Assembly (NCBI GenBank): GCA_018263115.1 | Contig: JADFDC010000022.1 | Span: 1 to 37,907, forward strand | DNA length: 37,907 nucleotides | Direction of reading: 5' to 3' | Source: Thiobacillus sp. | Lineage (GTDB): Bacteria; Pseudomonadota; Gammaproteobacteria; Burkholderiales; Thiobacillaceae | Shown here: positions 1 to 9,141 of the stretch, in pieces | Position numbering within the stretch: position 1 is the first letter of the stretch | Layout of the letters: every line of letters begins with the position of its first letter | Made by a program: the position numbers and the translations under genes | Notes under the pieces: model-generated | The model's database searches: none | What the model was told of the DNA's origin: nothing | Seen by the model: only the letters and a program-made list of their open reading frames with translations

Positions 1-149
1 AGAAGCTGCCTTACATTCTGGTTGTGGGCGACAAGGAAATGACAACTGACAGTGTTGCGGTCCGCGCCCGCGGCAATCAGGATCTGGGTGTGATGTCTGT
101 AAAGGATTTTGCAGGGCGGCTTGCCAGCGAAGCGCAGGCACGACAGTAA
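1..149 (+). CDS. thrS: Threonyl-tRNA synthetase, C-terminal fragment
   Basis: This is the last 48 codons of a gene that begins before the window; the reading frame starts at base 3 and stops with TAA at 147-149. The fragment reads [13 protein letters not shown] and later SVAVRARG, followed by a short tail ending in EAQARQ. That is the end of the anticodon-binding domain of threonyl-tRNA synthetase, which charges tRNA-Thr with threonine in the cytoplasm. Position directly before infC is the standard thrS-infC-rpmI-rplT order of proteobacteria, which strengthens the call. Nothing can be said about the catalytic or editing domains, which lie outside the window. Confidence 0.9.
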   Translation, partial: KLPYILVVGDKEMTTDSVAVRARGNQDLGVMSVKDFAGRLASEAQARQ

Positions 150-169
150 GCAAAAACGATATGCAAATG

Positions 170-204
170 AGGAGCGGGCAACATGCCGCTCCTTGTTTAT
201 TTTG
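170..204 (+). terminator. Hairpin with T-rich tail between thrS and infC
   Basis: AGGAGCG (170-176) and GCA (178-180) pair with TGC (184-186) and CGCTCCT (187-193), with one bulged G at 177 and an ACA loop. A T-rich run follows. It looks like an intrinsic terminator or a partial terminator that lets some transcripts continue into infC, since thrS and infC are usually co-transcribed. Confidence 0.55.
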
Positions 205-236
205 CCCTTTTGAGGGTTTGACTTGGAGAACGGCTC

Positions 237-758
237 ATCGCTACTGATAAACAGACACGAATCAACGGTGAAATTGATGTACCTGAGGTTCGTTTGATTG
301 GTGCTGAAGGTGAACAACTTGGTGTCGTAAACTTGCGTCAGGCAATGCAGGTTGCGGAAGAGGCGGATCTGGATCTGGTGGAAATTTCCCCGACCGCCAA
401 ACCTCCGGTCTGCAAGATCATGGACTTTGGCAAGTTTAAATATCAGGAAAGCAAAAAACAGCACGAAGCCAAGCTGAAACAGAAGCAGGTCCAGGTTAAA
501 GAAGTGAAGTTCCGTCCTGGCACGGACGAAGGCGATTATCAGGTCAAGCTGCGCAATCTGGTGCGGTTTTTGACCGAAGGCGACAAGGCAAAAGTGACGT
601 TGCGGTTTCGTGGCCGCGAAATGACGCACCAGGAACTGGGCCTTGCACTGCTGAAGCGGGTGGAAGCGGATCTTGCGGAAATTTCCGTCACCGAGCAGTT
701 TCCCAAAATGGAAGGCCGCCAGATGATCATGGTGCTGGGGCCGAAAAAGAAGAAATAA
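237..758 (+). CDS. infC: Translation initiation factor IF-3, ATC start
   Basis: IF-3 binds the 30S subunit, keeps it apart from 50S and proofreads the start codon and initiator tRNA. The 173-residue product has the N domain (RINGEI, then [12 protein letters not shown]), the linker, and the C domain ending [34 protein letters not shown] and TLRFRGREM are typical IF-3 segments. The first ATG/GTG/TTG in frame (TTG at 294) would delete the conserved RINGEI segment. The frame is open upstream to ATC at 237, which has GGAG at 225-228, 8 nt away. Non-AUG AUU or AUC starts are known for infC and allow IF-3 to repress its own synthesis, so I chose 237. Next in line are rpmI and rplT after a 166-base structured leader. 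Confidence 0.93.
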   Translation: MATDKQTRINGEIDVPEVRLIGAEGEQLGVVNLRQAMQVAEEADLDLVEISPTAKPPVCKIMDFGKFKYQESKKQHEAKLKQKQVQVKEVKFRPGTDEGDYQVKLRNLVRFLTEGDKAKVTLRFRGREMTHQELGLALLKRVEADLAEISVTEQFPKMEGRQMIMVLGPKKKK

Positions 759-793
759 GCTTGCTCCGGACATGAAGTGCCGGAATAAGTGTC

Positions 794-898
794 CTGATTA
801 AGGCGGGCTGCATGCTGCTTAATCAGAACTAAACAGGCGCAAGCCTGACACAAGTGATCGACAGGTCAACCAAGCGCGCCAAGGTGGCGCCGCCTGTC
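794..898 (+). promoter_or_regulatory. Structured rpmI-rplT leader, candidate L20 operator
   Basis: Three hairpins are packed into the spacer between infC and rpmI. The first is a perfect 9-bp stem, CTGATTAAG (794-802) with CTTAATCAG (818-826). The second is CAGGC-GCAA-GCCTG (834-847), with a GNRA-type tetraloop. The third is GACAGG (860-865) with CCTGTC (893-898), enclosing GCGCC-AAGGT-GGCGC (876-890). In E. coli, L20 represses this operon by binding RNA structures in the same location. That this leader does the same here is an inference from position and structure. Confidence 0.5.
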
Positions 899-924
899 TT
901 CATGACATAAATGGAGCACTAAAA

Positions 925-1122
925 ATGCCGAAGATGAAATCCAAGAGCGGCGCTGCCAAGCGTTTCCGCGCACTAGGTAGTGGCAAGTTCAAGCGTACCC
1001 ACGCTTTCCTGCGTCACATCCTCACCAAGAAAACCACCAAGCGCAAGCGTCAGTTGCGTGGCATGGCTGTTGCCGATGCCACCAACCAGAAAGCCATGCG
1101 TAAGATGCTGCCCTACGCATAA
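925..1122 (+). CDS. rpmI: Large ribosomal subunit protein bL35
   Basis: This is a 65-residue, very basic protein beginning [20 protein letters not shown] and containing [16 protein letters not shown], the standard bL35 pattern at the standard length (64-66 residues). It is part of the 50S subunit. The start ATG has GGAG at 911-914, 10 bases upstream. rplT follows after 12 bases with its own strong ribosome-binding site, so the two are one transcription unit. Synthesis is likely to be set by the structured leader immediately upstream, as in other bacteria where L20 controls both genes. Confidence 0.97.
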   Translation: MPKMKSKSGAAKRFRALGSGKFKRTHAFLRHILTKKTTKRKRQLRGMAVADATNQKAMRKMLPYA

Positions 1123-1134
1123 GGAGGATAGAAC

Positions 1135-1494
1135 ATGCCACGCGTAAAAAGAGGTGTAACGGCCCGTGCCAGCCACAAGAAAGTGCTTGATGCTGCCAAG
1201 GGTTACCGCGGCCGTCGCAAGAACGTATTCCGCATAGCCAACGAAGCGGTGATGAAAGCGGGGCAGTATGCTTACCGCGACCGCCGCCAGAAAAAGCGCC
1301 AGTTCCGCGCCCTGTGGATTGCCCGTATCAACGCGGCTGCCCGTGAATGCGGCCTGTCCTACAGCGTATTCATGAATGGTCTGAAGAAGGCTGCCATTGA
1401 GGTTGACCGCAAGGTGCTGGCCGATATTGCAGTATTCGACAAGGATGCATTTGCCAAGCTGGCTGCTCAGGTAAAAGCCGGCCTTGCTGCCTGA
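1135..1494 (+). CDS. rplT: Large ribosomal subunit protein bL20
   Basis: The 119-residue product starts [19 protein letters not shown] and contains [19 protein letters not shown] and [20 protein letters not shown], matching bL20 over its full usual length. bL20 is an early 23S rRNA-binding assembly protein and, in several bacteria, the translational repressor of its own operon. A near-perfect Shine-Dalgarno sequence, AAGGAGG, lies just before the ATG. A strong hairpin with a T-run follows 16 bases after the stop and marks the likely end of the ribosomal transcript. No unusual features are seen. Confidence 0.97.
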   Translation: MPRVKRGVTARASHKKVLDAAKGYRGRRKNVFRIANEAVMKAGQYAYRDRRQKKRQFRALWIARINAAARECGLSYSVFMNGLKKAAIEVDRKVLADIAVFDKDAFAKLAAQVKAGLAA

Positions 1495-1498
1495 GTGA

Positions 1499-2578
<1,080 letters not shown>

Positions 2579-2590
2579 GGGTGGGTGCTT

Positions 2591-4945
2591 ATGCAGTTTC
2601 CTGAATCCTGGCTCCGCACCCTGGTCAATCCGCAACTGTCTACGGCTGAACTCGCCCATCGCCTGACCATGGCCGGGCTGGAAGTTGAAGCCATCCAGCC
2701 TGCCGCGCCACCTTTTTCGGGTGTCATCGTTGGCGAAGTGTTGTCCGTCGAGTCCCATCCCGACGCGGACCGCTTGCGTGTCTGCAAGGTGAATGTCGGG
2801 GAGAGCAGCCCGCTGCAAATCGTATGTGGCGCTTCCAATGTGGCAGCCGGACAGAAGGTGCCTTGTGCACGTGCGGGCGCCAGATTGCCCGCCATGGAGA
2901 TCGGCGAGGCGAAAGTCCGAGGGATCGAATCCTTTGGCATGCTATGCGGCGCGAGCGAAATCGGGCTTGAAGACAAGGTTGATGGCTTGCTGGTGCTGCC
3001 GCCGGATGCGACTGTGGGGACGGATATCCGCACATATCTGGCGCTGGATGACAGCATCATCACATTGAAGCTGACACCGAACCGCGCGGATTGTCTGAGC
3101 CTGATCGGGCTGGCGCGCGAAGTATCAGCAGTGACCGGAACGCGGGCCTATCTGCCTTCCCAGCCACCGGTGATGAAGGAAATCTACGACACTTTCAAAG
3201 TGGAAGTGCATGCGTCGGAAGCTTGTCCCCGTTATGTGGGCCGCGTAATCAAAGGCATCAATCCCGATGCGCCGACGCCGGACTGGATGGTGATGCGGCT
3301 GGAGCGCAGTGGTATTCGCTCGATTTCAGCCCCGGTTGATATTACCAACTATGTGTTGCTGGAACTCGGCCAGCCCATGCACGCGTTCGACCTGGACAAG
3401 CTGGCTGGTGGCATCCAGATTCGCTGGGCCAGCTCGGGTGAAAAAATCGCCCTGTTGAATGAGCAGTCAGCGGAACTGTCCAGCGACATGCTGGTGATAG
3501 CCGATTCGAGTGGGCCGATTGCGTTGGCCGGTATCATGGGGGGCGCGGCCACCGCAGTTGGGCTGGAAACACGCAATGTTTTCCTTGAAGCAGCCTTCTT
3601 CTCACCGGAAGCCATCACCGGCCGGGCACGCCGGTTGGGGCTGGCAACGGACTCCTCCCATCGCTTCGAGCGTGGGGTGGATTACTCGAATACGAACATG
3701 GCCATGGAGCGCGCAACCAAGTTGATGCTGGAAATCTGCGGCGGCCAGCCAGGCCCTGTCGTCGAGGAAACCGGCAAACTGCCCAGGCGCGAGCCTATCA
3801 AGCTGCGTCCGAAACGGGTCACGAAAGTGCTGGGTATCGAACTGACCCACGAAGTCATGCGCGGCTATCTTCAAAGGCTCGGTTTGACTGTCCGGGATGA
3901 TGGCGAAACCTGGCATGTCACACCGCCGGGTTACCGGTTCGATCTGGAAATCGAGGAAGACCTGATTGAAGAACTGGCCCGGTTGCATGGCTATGACCAG
4001 ATTGAGGCGCGTGCTCCCCATGCCGGAACGATCATGCTGCCGGTTGAGGAAACGGTTCATGCTGTTTCACTCCTGCGAAATTTTCTGGCTGGACGCGACT
4101 ACCAGGAAGTCATTACCTACAGTTTCGTTGATCCGGCATGGGAAGAGGCTTTGTCAGCCAGTGACACTCGGATTGCCTTGAAAAACCCGATCGCCAGTCA
4201 GCTTTCGGTCATGCGTTCGACTTTATGGGGTGGGTTGATCAATGCGCTGGCAAACAACCTGAATCGTCAGCAAAGCCGGGTCCGCCTGTTTGAAGCGGGC
4301 CGTGTTTATTTACAGGAGGCAGACAGGTTGCGGCAGCCGCATCATCTTGCAGGGCTGTGTTACGGGCCAGCCTTTGCCGAGCAATGGGGTGTGGCGGAAC
4401 GTGTGGTCGATTTCTTCGATGTCAAAGGCGACCTGGAAAACCTGCCGGGAATAGCTTTGGAATATCGGCCGGAGAATCACCCGGCGCTCCATCCAGGACA
4501 GTGCGCCCGGCTTTATATCAATGGCAACCCCATGGGCTGGTTGGGTACGCTTCACCATAAACTGGTGCAGCATTTTGACCTGCAGGCCGCACCAGTACTT
4601 TTTGAGATCGAACTGGATGTGCTCGGCAACCGGGTTTTGCCACGCCATCAGGGGCTCTCGCGTTTCCCTTCCGTGCGGCGTGATCTTGCCTTCCTGGTGG
4701 ACCAGGGCGTTACGGTCGAGGCGATCCTGAAAACCATGAGCGAAGCGAAGGAAAGCTTTGTCCGCGAGCTGGCCCTGTTTGATCTTTACCAGGGTCAAGG
4801 GGTGCCGGCAGGGCAAAAAAGCCTTGCATTCCGAGTAGTTATGCAAGATACTGAACGTACGCTCACAGAGCCGGAAGTGGAGACGGCCGTGACGCAAATT
4901 GCCGAATCTGTAATCAACCGGCATGGAGCAAAACTCCGGTCCTGA
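2591..4945 (+). CDS. pheT: Phenylalanyl-tRNA synthetase beta subunit
   Basis: This 784-residue subunit binds tRNA-Phe and edits mischarged Tyr-tRNA-Phe. In order it shows an N-terminal segment MQFPESWLRTLVNP, an OB-fold tRNA-binding domain (about 40-150, with SHPDADRLRVCKV), the B3/B4 editing region (about 210-380), the B5 domain (about 400-475), a catalytic-like domain, and a C-terminal FDX-ACB anticodon-recognition domain (about 690-784, with FPSVRRDLAFLVDQGV). A GTG lies six bases upstream at 2585, but family alignment (E. coli begins MKFSELWLREWVNP) and the AAGGGTGG spacing favour ATG 2591. ihfA starts 12 bases later, so pheST-ihfA is probably one operon. Confidence 0.96.
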   Translation: MQFPESWLRTLVNPQLSTAELAHRLTMAGLEVEAIQPAAPPFSGVIVGEVLSVESHPDADRLRVCKVNVGESSPLQIVCGASNVAAGQKVPCARAGARLPAMEIGEAKVRGIESFGMLCGASEIGLEDKVDGLLVLPPDATVGTDIRTYLALDDSIITLKLTPNRADCLSLIGLAREVSAVTGTRAYLPSQPPVMKEIYDTFKVEVHASEACPRYVGRVIKGINPDAPTPDWMVMRLERSGIRSISAPVDITNYVLLELGQPMHAFDLDKLAGGIQIRWASSGEKIALLNEQSAELSSDMLVIADSSGPIALAGIMGGAATAVGLETRNVFLEAAFFSPEAITGRARRLGLATDSSHRFERGVDYSNTNMAMERATKLMLEICGGQPGPVVEETGKLPRREPIKLRPKRVTKVLGIELTHEVMRGYLQRLGLTVRDDGETWHVTPPGYRFDLEIEEDLIEELARLHGYDQIEARAPHAGTIMLPVEETVHAVSLLRNFLAGRDYQEVITYSFVDPAWEEALSASDTRIALKNPIASQLSVMRSTLWGGLINALANNLNRQQSRVRLFEAGRVYLQEADRLRQPHHLAGLCYGPAFAEQWGVAERVVDFFDVKGDLENLPGIALEYRPENHPALHPGQCARLYINGNPMGWLGTLHHKLVQHFDLQAAPVLFEIELDVLGNRVLPRHQGLSRFPSVRRDLAFLVDQGVTVEAILKTMSEAKESFVRELALFDLYQGQGVPAGQKSLAFRVVMQDTERTLTEPEVETAVTQIAESVINRHGAKLRS

Positions 4946-4957
4946 GGCTTGATAATC

Positions 4958-5272
4958 ATGACAACCCTAACCAAAGCTGAACTCGCCGATCTTCTGTTCG
5001 AAAAAGTTGGACTCAACAAACGCGAGGCCAAGGAAATGGTCGAAACGTTTTTTGAGGAAATTCGCAATTCGCTGGAAGCAGGCGATACCGTCAAGCTTTC
5101 CGGCTTTGGCAATTTTCAGTGCCGTGAAAAACCCCAGCGCCCGGGCCGCAATCCAAAAACCGGCGAAGAAATGCCCATCTCGGCGCGGCGTGTCGTGACC
5201 TTCCACGCCAGCCAAAAACTCAAGGCCATGGTGGAAGACGCCGAGCATGACGGAAGCCTCCAGTCAGAGTGA
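4958..5272 (+). CDS. ihfA: Integration host factor alpha subunit
   Basis: This is a DNA-bending nucleoid protein of the HU/IHF family that pairs with IHF beta. The 104-residue product contains [20 protein letters not shown] and the family signature [20 protein letters not shown], where the Pro-bearing arm that intercalates DNA is found. It ends with a tail slightly longer than the 99-residue E. coli protein. A TTG at 4949 could extend it by three residues, but ATG 4958 gives MTTLTKAEL and is preferred. The 3' end overlaps the next gene by 26 bases. pheT-ihfA-merR is a widely conserved order in beta- and gammaproteobacteria, and the alpha assignment rests mainly on that context. Confidence 0.94.
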   Translation: MTTLTKAELADLLFEKVGLNKREAKEMVETFFEEIRNSLEAGDTVKLSGFGNFQCREKPQRPGRNPKTGEEMPISARRVVTFHASQKLKAMVEDAEHDGSLQSE

Positions 5273-5618
5273 ACTGCCGCTGATCCCGGCCAAGCGATAT
5301 TTCACCATTGGCGAAGTTGCCGAATTGTGCGCGGTCAAGCCGCATGTTTTGCGTTATTGGGAACAGGAATTCTCACAGCTCAAGCCGGTAAAGCGCCGGG
5401 GCAACCGCCGTTACTATCAGCATCACGAAGTTCTTCTCATCCGTCGCATCCGTCAACTGCTTTACGAAGAAGGATTCACCATCAGCGGCGCACGCAACAA
5501 ACTCGAATCGGCTGATCAGGCAAAAGCTCAACCCGCCAGGGAAAGTCAGGCAAGGGACCTGACGCCCGCGGAGCTGCGCGAAGAGCTGGTTGCCATCCGC
5601 GATTTGTTGTCAAAGTAG
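5247..5618 (+). CDS. MerR-family transcriptional regulator
   Basis: This 123-residue protein has one winged helix-turn-helix of the MerR type at residues about 14-85: [20 protein letters not shown], then the wing [20 protein letters not shown]. After it comes a short, charged, Ala/Gln-rich helix and no metal-binding cysteine motif. It is therefore not one of the metal-sensing MerR proteins, and its ligand, if any, is unknown. The ATG lies inside the end of ihfA (26-base overlap), which suggests coupled translation. This small regulator between ihfA and a tRNA-Pro gene is common in proteobacteria, but its target genes are not evident from the sequence. Confidence 0.88.
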   Translation: MTEASSQSELPLIPAKRYFTIGEVAELCAVKPHVLRYWEQEFSQLKPVKRRGNRRYYQHHEVLLIRRIRQLLYEEGFTISGARNKLESADQAKAQPARESQARDLTPAELREELVAIRDLLSK

Positions 5619-5619
5619 T

Positions 5620-5648
5620 TCGACTGGCGATGCAAATGCTGGTATCAT
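5620..5648 (+). promoter_or_regulatory. Candidate promoter of tRNA-Pro
   Basis: TCGACT (5620-5625) and TATCAT (5643-5648) are separated by 17 bases. They lie 12 bases before the mature 5' end of the tRNA, and the GC-rich stretch that follows is typical of stable-RNA promoters. This was judged by eye, and the -35 match is moderate (4 of 6). Confidence 0.4.
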
Positions 5649-5660
5649 CTCGGGCTTCGT

Positions 5661-5737
5661 CGGGGCGTAGCGCAGCCTGGTAGCGCACCTGCATGGGGTG
5701 CAGGGGGTCGGAAGTTCGAATCTTCTCGCCCCGACCA
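5661..5737 (+). tRNA. tRNA-Pro (anticodon GGG)
   Basis: The 77-base sequence folds as a complete cloverleaf. Acceptor CGGGGCG pairs with CGCCCCG. The D arm is GCGC-AGCCTGGTA-GCGC. The anticodon stem CCTGC/GCAGG encloses ATGGGGT, so the anticodon is GGG and reads CCC and CCU. The T arm is GGAAG-TTCGAAT-CTTCT, and the 3' end is an encoded CCA after the discriminator A. It sits alone between the MerR gene and surE. Confidence 0.97.
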
Positions 5738-5818
5738 ATTTCCCCAATATCAGCTGCAACTTTTCACTGCATTCCTCTGCTGAAACCGCGCGAAAAGGTG
5801 AAGCAACGTTGTAAAATC

Positions 5819-5842
5819 AGCCGCATGTCTTGCGGCTTTTTT
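5819..5842 (+). terminator. Intrinsic terminator after tRNA-Pro
   Basis: AGCCGCA (5819-5825) pairs with TGCGGCT (5831-5837) around TGTCT, followed by a T-rich tail (TTTTTATTT). It lies about 80 bases downstream of the tRNA and 40 bases before surE, so it separates the tRNA transcript from the stress operon. Confidence 0.8.
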
Positions 5843-5880
5843 ATTTCCTTCGTCACCCGCGTTTCCTTCAGCAATTAATC

Positions 5881-6621
5881 ATGCGGATTCTGCTCAGCAA
5901 CGACGACGGTTACTTCTCACCAGGTTTGGCTGCGCTCGCAAATGCGCTGGAGCCGTTGGCCAGCATCACGGTCGTTGCGCCAGAAAGGGATCGCAGCGGT
6001 GCCAGCAACTCACTTACGCTGGATCGGCCATTGATGCTGAGGCAGGCACCTTCTGGTTATTACTTCGTCAACGGCACGCCGACAGACTGCGTACATCTGG
6101 CGGTTACCGGCATGCTCGATCACCTGCCTGACATGATCATCTCCGGCATCAACCATGGCGCCAACATGGGCGATGACACCATCTATTCGGGCACTGTTGC
6201 CGCGGCAACCGAAGGCTTTCTGCTGGGTATTCCAGCGATTGCCGTGTCACTCGCCAACCTTCACGACGGACATTTTGAAACCGCGGCGCGGGTAGTGACC
6301 GAGCTGGTGAATCGTTACCAGCACAGCCCCTGGAAGGAAACAACCCTGCTCAACGTCAATGTGCCCGATGTTCCTTGGGAAGATCTGGAAAAATGGGAGG
6401 TAACCCGTCTGGGCAAGCGGCACAAGGCCGAGCCGGTCTTGAAGTCGGTCAACCCGCGCGGCCAGATCATGTACTGGGTAGGCGCGGCGGGTTCCGCGCA
6501 GGATGCGGGCGAGGGTACGGATTTTTTCGCGGTGGCTAATAACCGCGTCTCCATCACGCCACTGCAAATCGATCTGACGCATTACGCGCAAGCAGAAAGC
6601 GTGAAAGGCTGGCTGGCGTGA
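5881..6621 (+). CDS. surE: 5'/3'-nucleotidase SurE
   Basis: This is a metal-dependent nucleoside 5'-monophosphate phosphatase linked to stationary-phase survival. The 246-residue product opens [16 protein letters not shown], which carries the conserved Asp-Asp metal ligands. It continues with [28 protein letters not shown] and [19 protein letters not shown], all SurE signatures, at the usual length of about 250. Another in-frame ATG at 5830 falls within the terminator hairpin and would add a non-conserved tail, so 5881 is preferred despite a weak ribosome site. Its stop overlaps the pcm GTG by 4 nt. surE-pcm-nlpD-rpoS is a classic stationary-phase cluster. Confidence 0.96.
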   Translation: MRILLSNDDGYFSPGLAALANALEPLASITVVAPERDRSGASNSLTLDRPLMLRQAPSGYYFVNGTPTDCVHLAVTGMLDHLPDMIISGINHGANMGDDTIYSGTVAAATEGFLLGIPAIAVSLANLHDGHFETAARVVTELVNRYQHSPWKETTLLNVNVPDVPWEDLEKWEVTRLGKRHKAEPVLKSVNPRGQIMYWVGAAGSAQDAGEGTDFFAVANNRVSITPLQIDLTHYAQAESVKGWLA

Positions 6622-7277
6622 GCAACAATCCGCGCGCCGGCATTGGCATGACATCGGCCCGAACACGTGGGCGCATGATCGAGCGACTTCGCGAACAGAA
6701 AATCTCCGATGCAATGGTGCTCGCCGCCATGGGCGTTGTACCCAGGCATCTGTTCATCGATCAGGCCCTGGAAAGCCGGGCTTATGATGACACGGCATTG
6801 CCGATCGGATTTGGCCAGACCATTTCCAATCCCTACATCGTCGCACGTATGACCGAACTGGCCCGTAACAACCGGGCATTGCAACGCGTACTGGAAATCG
6901 GCACCGGATGCGGCTATCAGGCGGCGGTACTTGGCCAGGTTGCAAAGGAGGTCGTAACCATGGAACGCATTGCCGCGCTGGTTGGTCAGACACGAAAGCG
7001 CTACCGGGATTTGCGTATCAATAATGTCAAACTCAAGCACGGTGATGGCATGCAAGGCTACGCCGAAGGCGCGCCTTATGATGCCATCGTCATCGCAGCG
7101 GCGTTCGCTGCCGTACCCGAGGCGCTGAAAATGCAGCTGGCTGATGGCGGTCGCCTGGTCATGCCCCTGGGCGATGATCAGCAAGTCCTGCTGGTGGTAA
7201 CCCGTCTTGGTAATGAGTTTGTAGAAGAAAAGCTCGAAGCGGTGAAATTCGTGCCGTTGCTGCCAGGGGTCGCGTGA
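6618..7277 (+). CDS. pcm: Protein-L-isoaspartate O-methyltransferase
   Basis: PCM uses S-adenosylmethionine to methylate isoaspartyl residues in aged proteins so that they can revert to aspartate. The 219-residue product shows the N-terminal segment [20 protein letters not shown], the substrate-loop motif [18 protein letters not shown], and the SAM-binding motif [20 protein letters not shown]. The start is GTG at 6618, which shares GTGA with the surE stop, and the stop shares GTGA with the nlpD start. Both junctions point to translational coupling. Length and motifs are normal for the family. Confidence 0.96.
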   Translation: MSNNPRAGIGMTSARTRGRMIERLREQKISDAMVLAAMGVVPRHLFIDQALESRAYDDTALPIGFGQTISNPYIVARMTELARNNRALQRVLEIGTGCGYQAAVLGQVAKEVVTMERIAALVGQTRKRYRDLRINNVKLKHGDGMQGYAEGAPYDAIVIAAAFAAVPEALKMQLADGGRLVMPLGDDQQVLLVVTRLGNEFVEEKLEAVKFVPLLPGVA

Positions 7278-8200
7278 AAGCATTACAGGCTGCGCTCGCA
7301 CTATTCATGCTGGCAGGTTGCGAGGCGCCCGGCTTTGCGCCGATCGGCGAACTGGCAAAGCCCAAGCCCGCTACAACAGCCAAAGCGGTTTCCAAGCCTG
7401 CTACGAATACAGGTCCATCCACAACTTCAACCGTAGCGCGAACAGGCGAGGTTGTCGTGCAAAAGGGCGACACGCTTTTTGCCATTGCATTTGAAAATGG
7501 TCTGGACTACCGGGACCTGGCTTTCTGGAACAACCTGGCATCCCCAGACGTGATTCAGGCTGGACAGGTCCTGAGGCTGACGCCGCCGGCTGTCCTGTCA
7601 GACAAGGCAAAAGAGGTGGAAACTCTACCCCTGCGGGATGCCGGTCAGCCGCTTGTAAAGACAATCAGGGAAGCGCCACTGCTCACCGAACCCAAAGCCC
7701 AGCGATTGCCCTATTCCGAAGCAAACTGGGCACTGCTGACTGGAAAAACGCCTGAACTGCCCAAGGCGGTTGATGTTCCCCAAGCTGGCGTAGCGCCTCC
7801 CACTACAAGCATCGCGCCCGGTCAGGATGCCGAAGAAGAATGGCGCTGGCCTGCCGAGGGTTCACTGATCGGACAGTTTGGTGACGGTGGCGGAAAGGGC
7901 ATTGATATCGTGGGTGAGAAACAGTCCCCGGTATTTTCATCCGCTCCCGGGAAGGTGGTATATAGTGGCTCGGGATTACGCGGTTATGGAAAAATGGTTA
8001 TCGTCAAACATCCGGGTGAATACCTGACCGCCTATGCCCATAATCATGCCATCCTGGTCAAGGAGGGGCAGTGGGTTAAAAGCGGACAGAAAATCGCCGA
8101 AATGGGAGATACGGAAAGTGATCGCGTCAAACTGCATTTCGAAATCCGGCAGTATGGGAAGCCGGTTGACCCGCTGAAAATCCTTCCAGAGCGCAAATGA
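7274..8200 (+). CDS. nlpD: NlpD-type lipoprotein, LysM and degenerate M23 domains
   Basis: This is a predicted outer-membrane lipoprotein that activates the division amidase AmiC. The 308-residue product has a signal peptide with lipobox L-A-G-C (Cys16), a Thr/Ala-rich linker, a LysM peptidoglycan-binding domain at about 56-101 ([20 protein letters not shown]), a second linker, and an M23/LytM domain at about 190-305. In the LytM domain the usual first zinc-binding motif H-x-x-x-D reads [10 protein letters not shown] and lacks the histidine, while YAHNH and LHFEIR remain. That loss is typical of NlpD/EnvC activators and argues against peptidase activity. It overlaps pcm and rpoS by 4 nt at either end. 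Confidence 0.93.
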   Translation: MKALQAALALFMLAGCEAPGFAPIGELAKPKPATTAKAVSKPATNTGPSTTSTVARTGEVVVQKGDTLFAIAFENGLDYRDLAFWNNLASPDVIQAGQVLRLTPPAVLSDKAKEVETLPLRDAGQPLVKTIREAPLLTEPKAQRLPYSEANWALLTGKTPELPKAVDVPQAGVAPPTTSIAPGQDAEEEWRWPAEGSLIGQFGDGGGKGIDIVGEKQSPVFSSAPGKVVYSGSGLRGYGKMVIVKHPGEYLTAYAHNHAILVKEGQWVKSGQKIAEMGDTESDRVKLHFEIRQYGKPVDPLKILPERK

Positions 8201-9129
8201 GTCAAGAAGACGAACCCATAGAAGAGCAGGAAGAGGTCGAAGCACCAGAGCCTTCCGGACACGAGGAAGTCGAGGCGCCGCCAGTCGAGGAATTCGATAT
8301 CCAGGCGGATGTTACCCAGCTGTACCTCAATGAAATCGGCCAGGCGGCATTGCTGACAGCCGAACAGGAAGTCGCCCTGGCCAGGCGCACGCGCGATGGC
8401 GACTTTGAAGCCCGCCAGAAAATGATCGAACACAACCTGCGGCTGGTGGTGAACATTGCCAAGCACTATGCCAATCGTGGTCTGGTGCTGCTGGATCTGG
8501 TGGAAGAGGGTAATCTCGGCCTGATTCACGCGCTGGAAAAATTCGACCCTGAGCGCGGCTTCCGCTTCTCGACCTATGCCACCTGGTGGATTCGTCAGAA
8601 TATCGAACGCGCCATCATGAACCAGTCGCGCACTATCCGCCTCCCGGTACATGTCATCAAGGAGCTCAACATCTTCCTGCGCGCGCAGCGTCACCTGGAA
8701 ACGCACGGCGTCACCGATCCCAACCTGGAAGACATTGCCAGCCTGACAGGCCACGACGTTGAAGAAGTTCGCCGTGTGATGTCGCTCAACGAACGCGTGG
8801 CCTCACTGGATGCGCCGCTTGATATCGATCCCAGCCTTTCGCTGGGTGAAGCCATCGCCGACGAAAACAGCCAGATGCCCGAGGACATGTTGCAAAACGC
8901 CGAAGTGCAACGCCATGTGCACGAATGGCTGGAGCAGCTAAACGACAAGCAGCGCTGGGTGATCGAGCGCCGCTTCGGCATCAACAACAACGACATCTCC
9001 ACCCTGGAGGATCTGGCGGTGGACCTGAAGGTCACCCGCGAGCGCGTTCGCCAGATTCAGATGGAAGCCCTGCGCGTCCTGCGCAACATGCTGCGCCGCA
9101 AGGGCGTGTCCAAAGACCAGTTGTTCTGA
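8197..9129 (+). CDS. rpoS: RNA polymerase sigma factor RpoS
   Basis: This is the stationary-phase and general stress sigma factor. The 310-residue product has an acidic N-terminal extension (about 1-40), region 1.2 ([20 protein letters not shown]), region 2 with [17 protein letters not shown] and [20 protein letters not shown], region 3, and region 4 with the helix-turn-helix [20 protein letters not shown]. It lacks the long region 1.1 of Rpo[15 protein letters not shown] and position after nlpD mark it as RpoS. The ATG shares ATGA with the nlpD stop and no strong Shine-Dalgarno precedes it, so its translation is probably coupled to nlpD. In E. coli, by contrast, rpoS has a long separate leader. 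Confidence 0.96.
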   Translation: MSQEDEPIEEQEEVEAPEPSGHEEVEAPPVEEFDIQADVTQLYLNEIGQAALLTAEQEVALARRTRDGDFEARQKMIEHNLRLVVNIAKHYANRGLVLLDLVEEGNLGLIHALEKFDPERGFRFSTYATWWIRQNIERAIMNQSRTIRLPVHVIKELNIFLRAQRHLETHGVTDPNLEDIASLTGHDVEEVRRVMSLNERVASLDAPLDIDPSLSLGEAIADENSQMPEDMLQNAEVQRHVHEWLEQLNDKQRWVIERRFGINNNDISTLEDLAVDLKVTRERVRQIQMEALRVLRNMLRRKGVSKDQLF

Positions 9130-9141
9130 TCCGGTTTTTTT

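Noticed and set aside
5693-5878. A 61-residue ORF starting inside the tRNA-Pro gene
   Set aside because: It begins in the tRNA, runs over the terminator hairpin and shows no family similarity.
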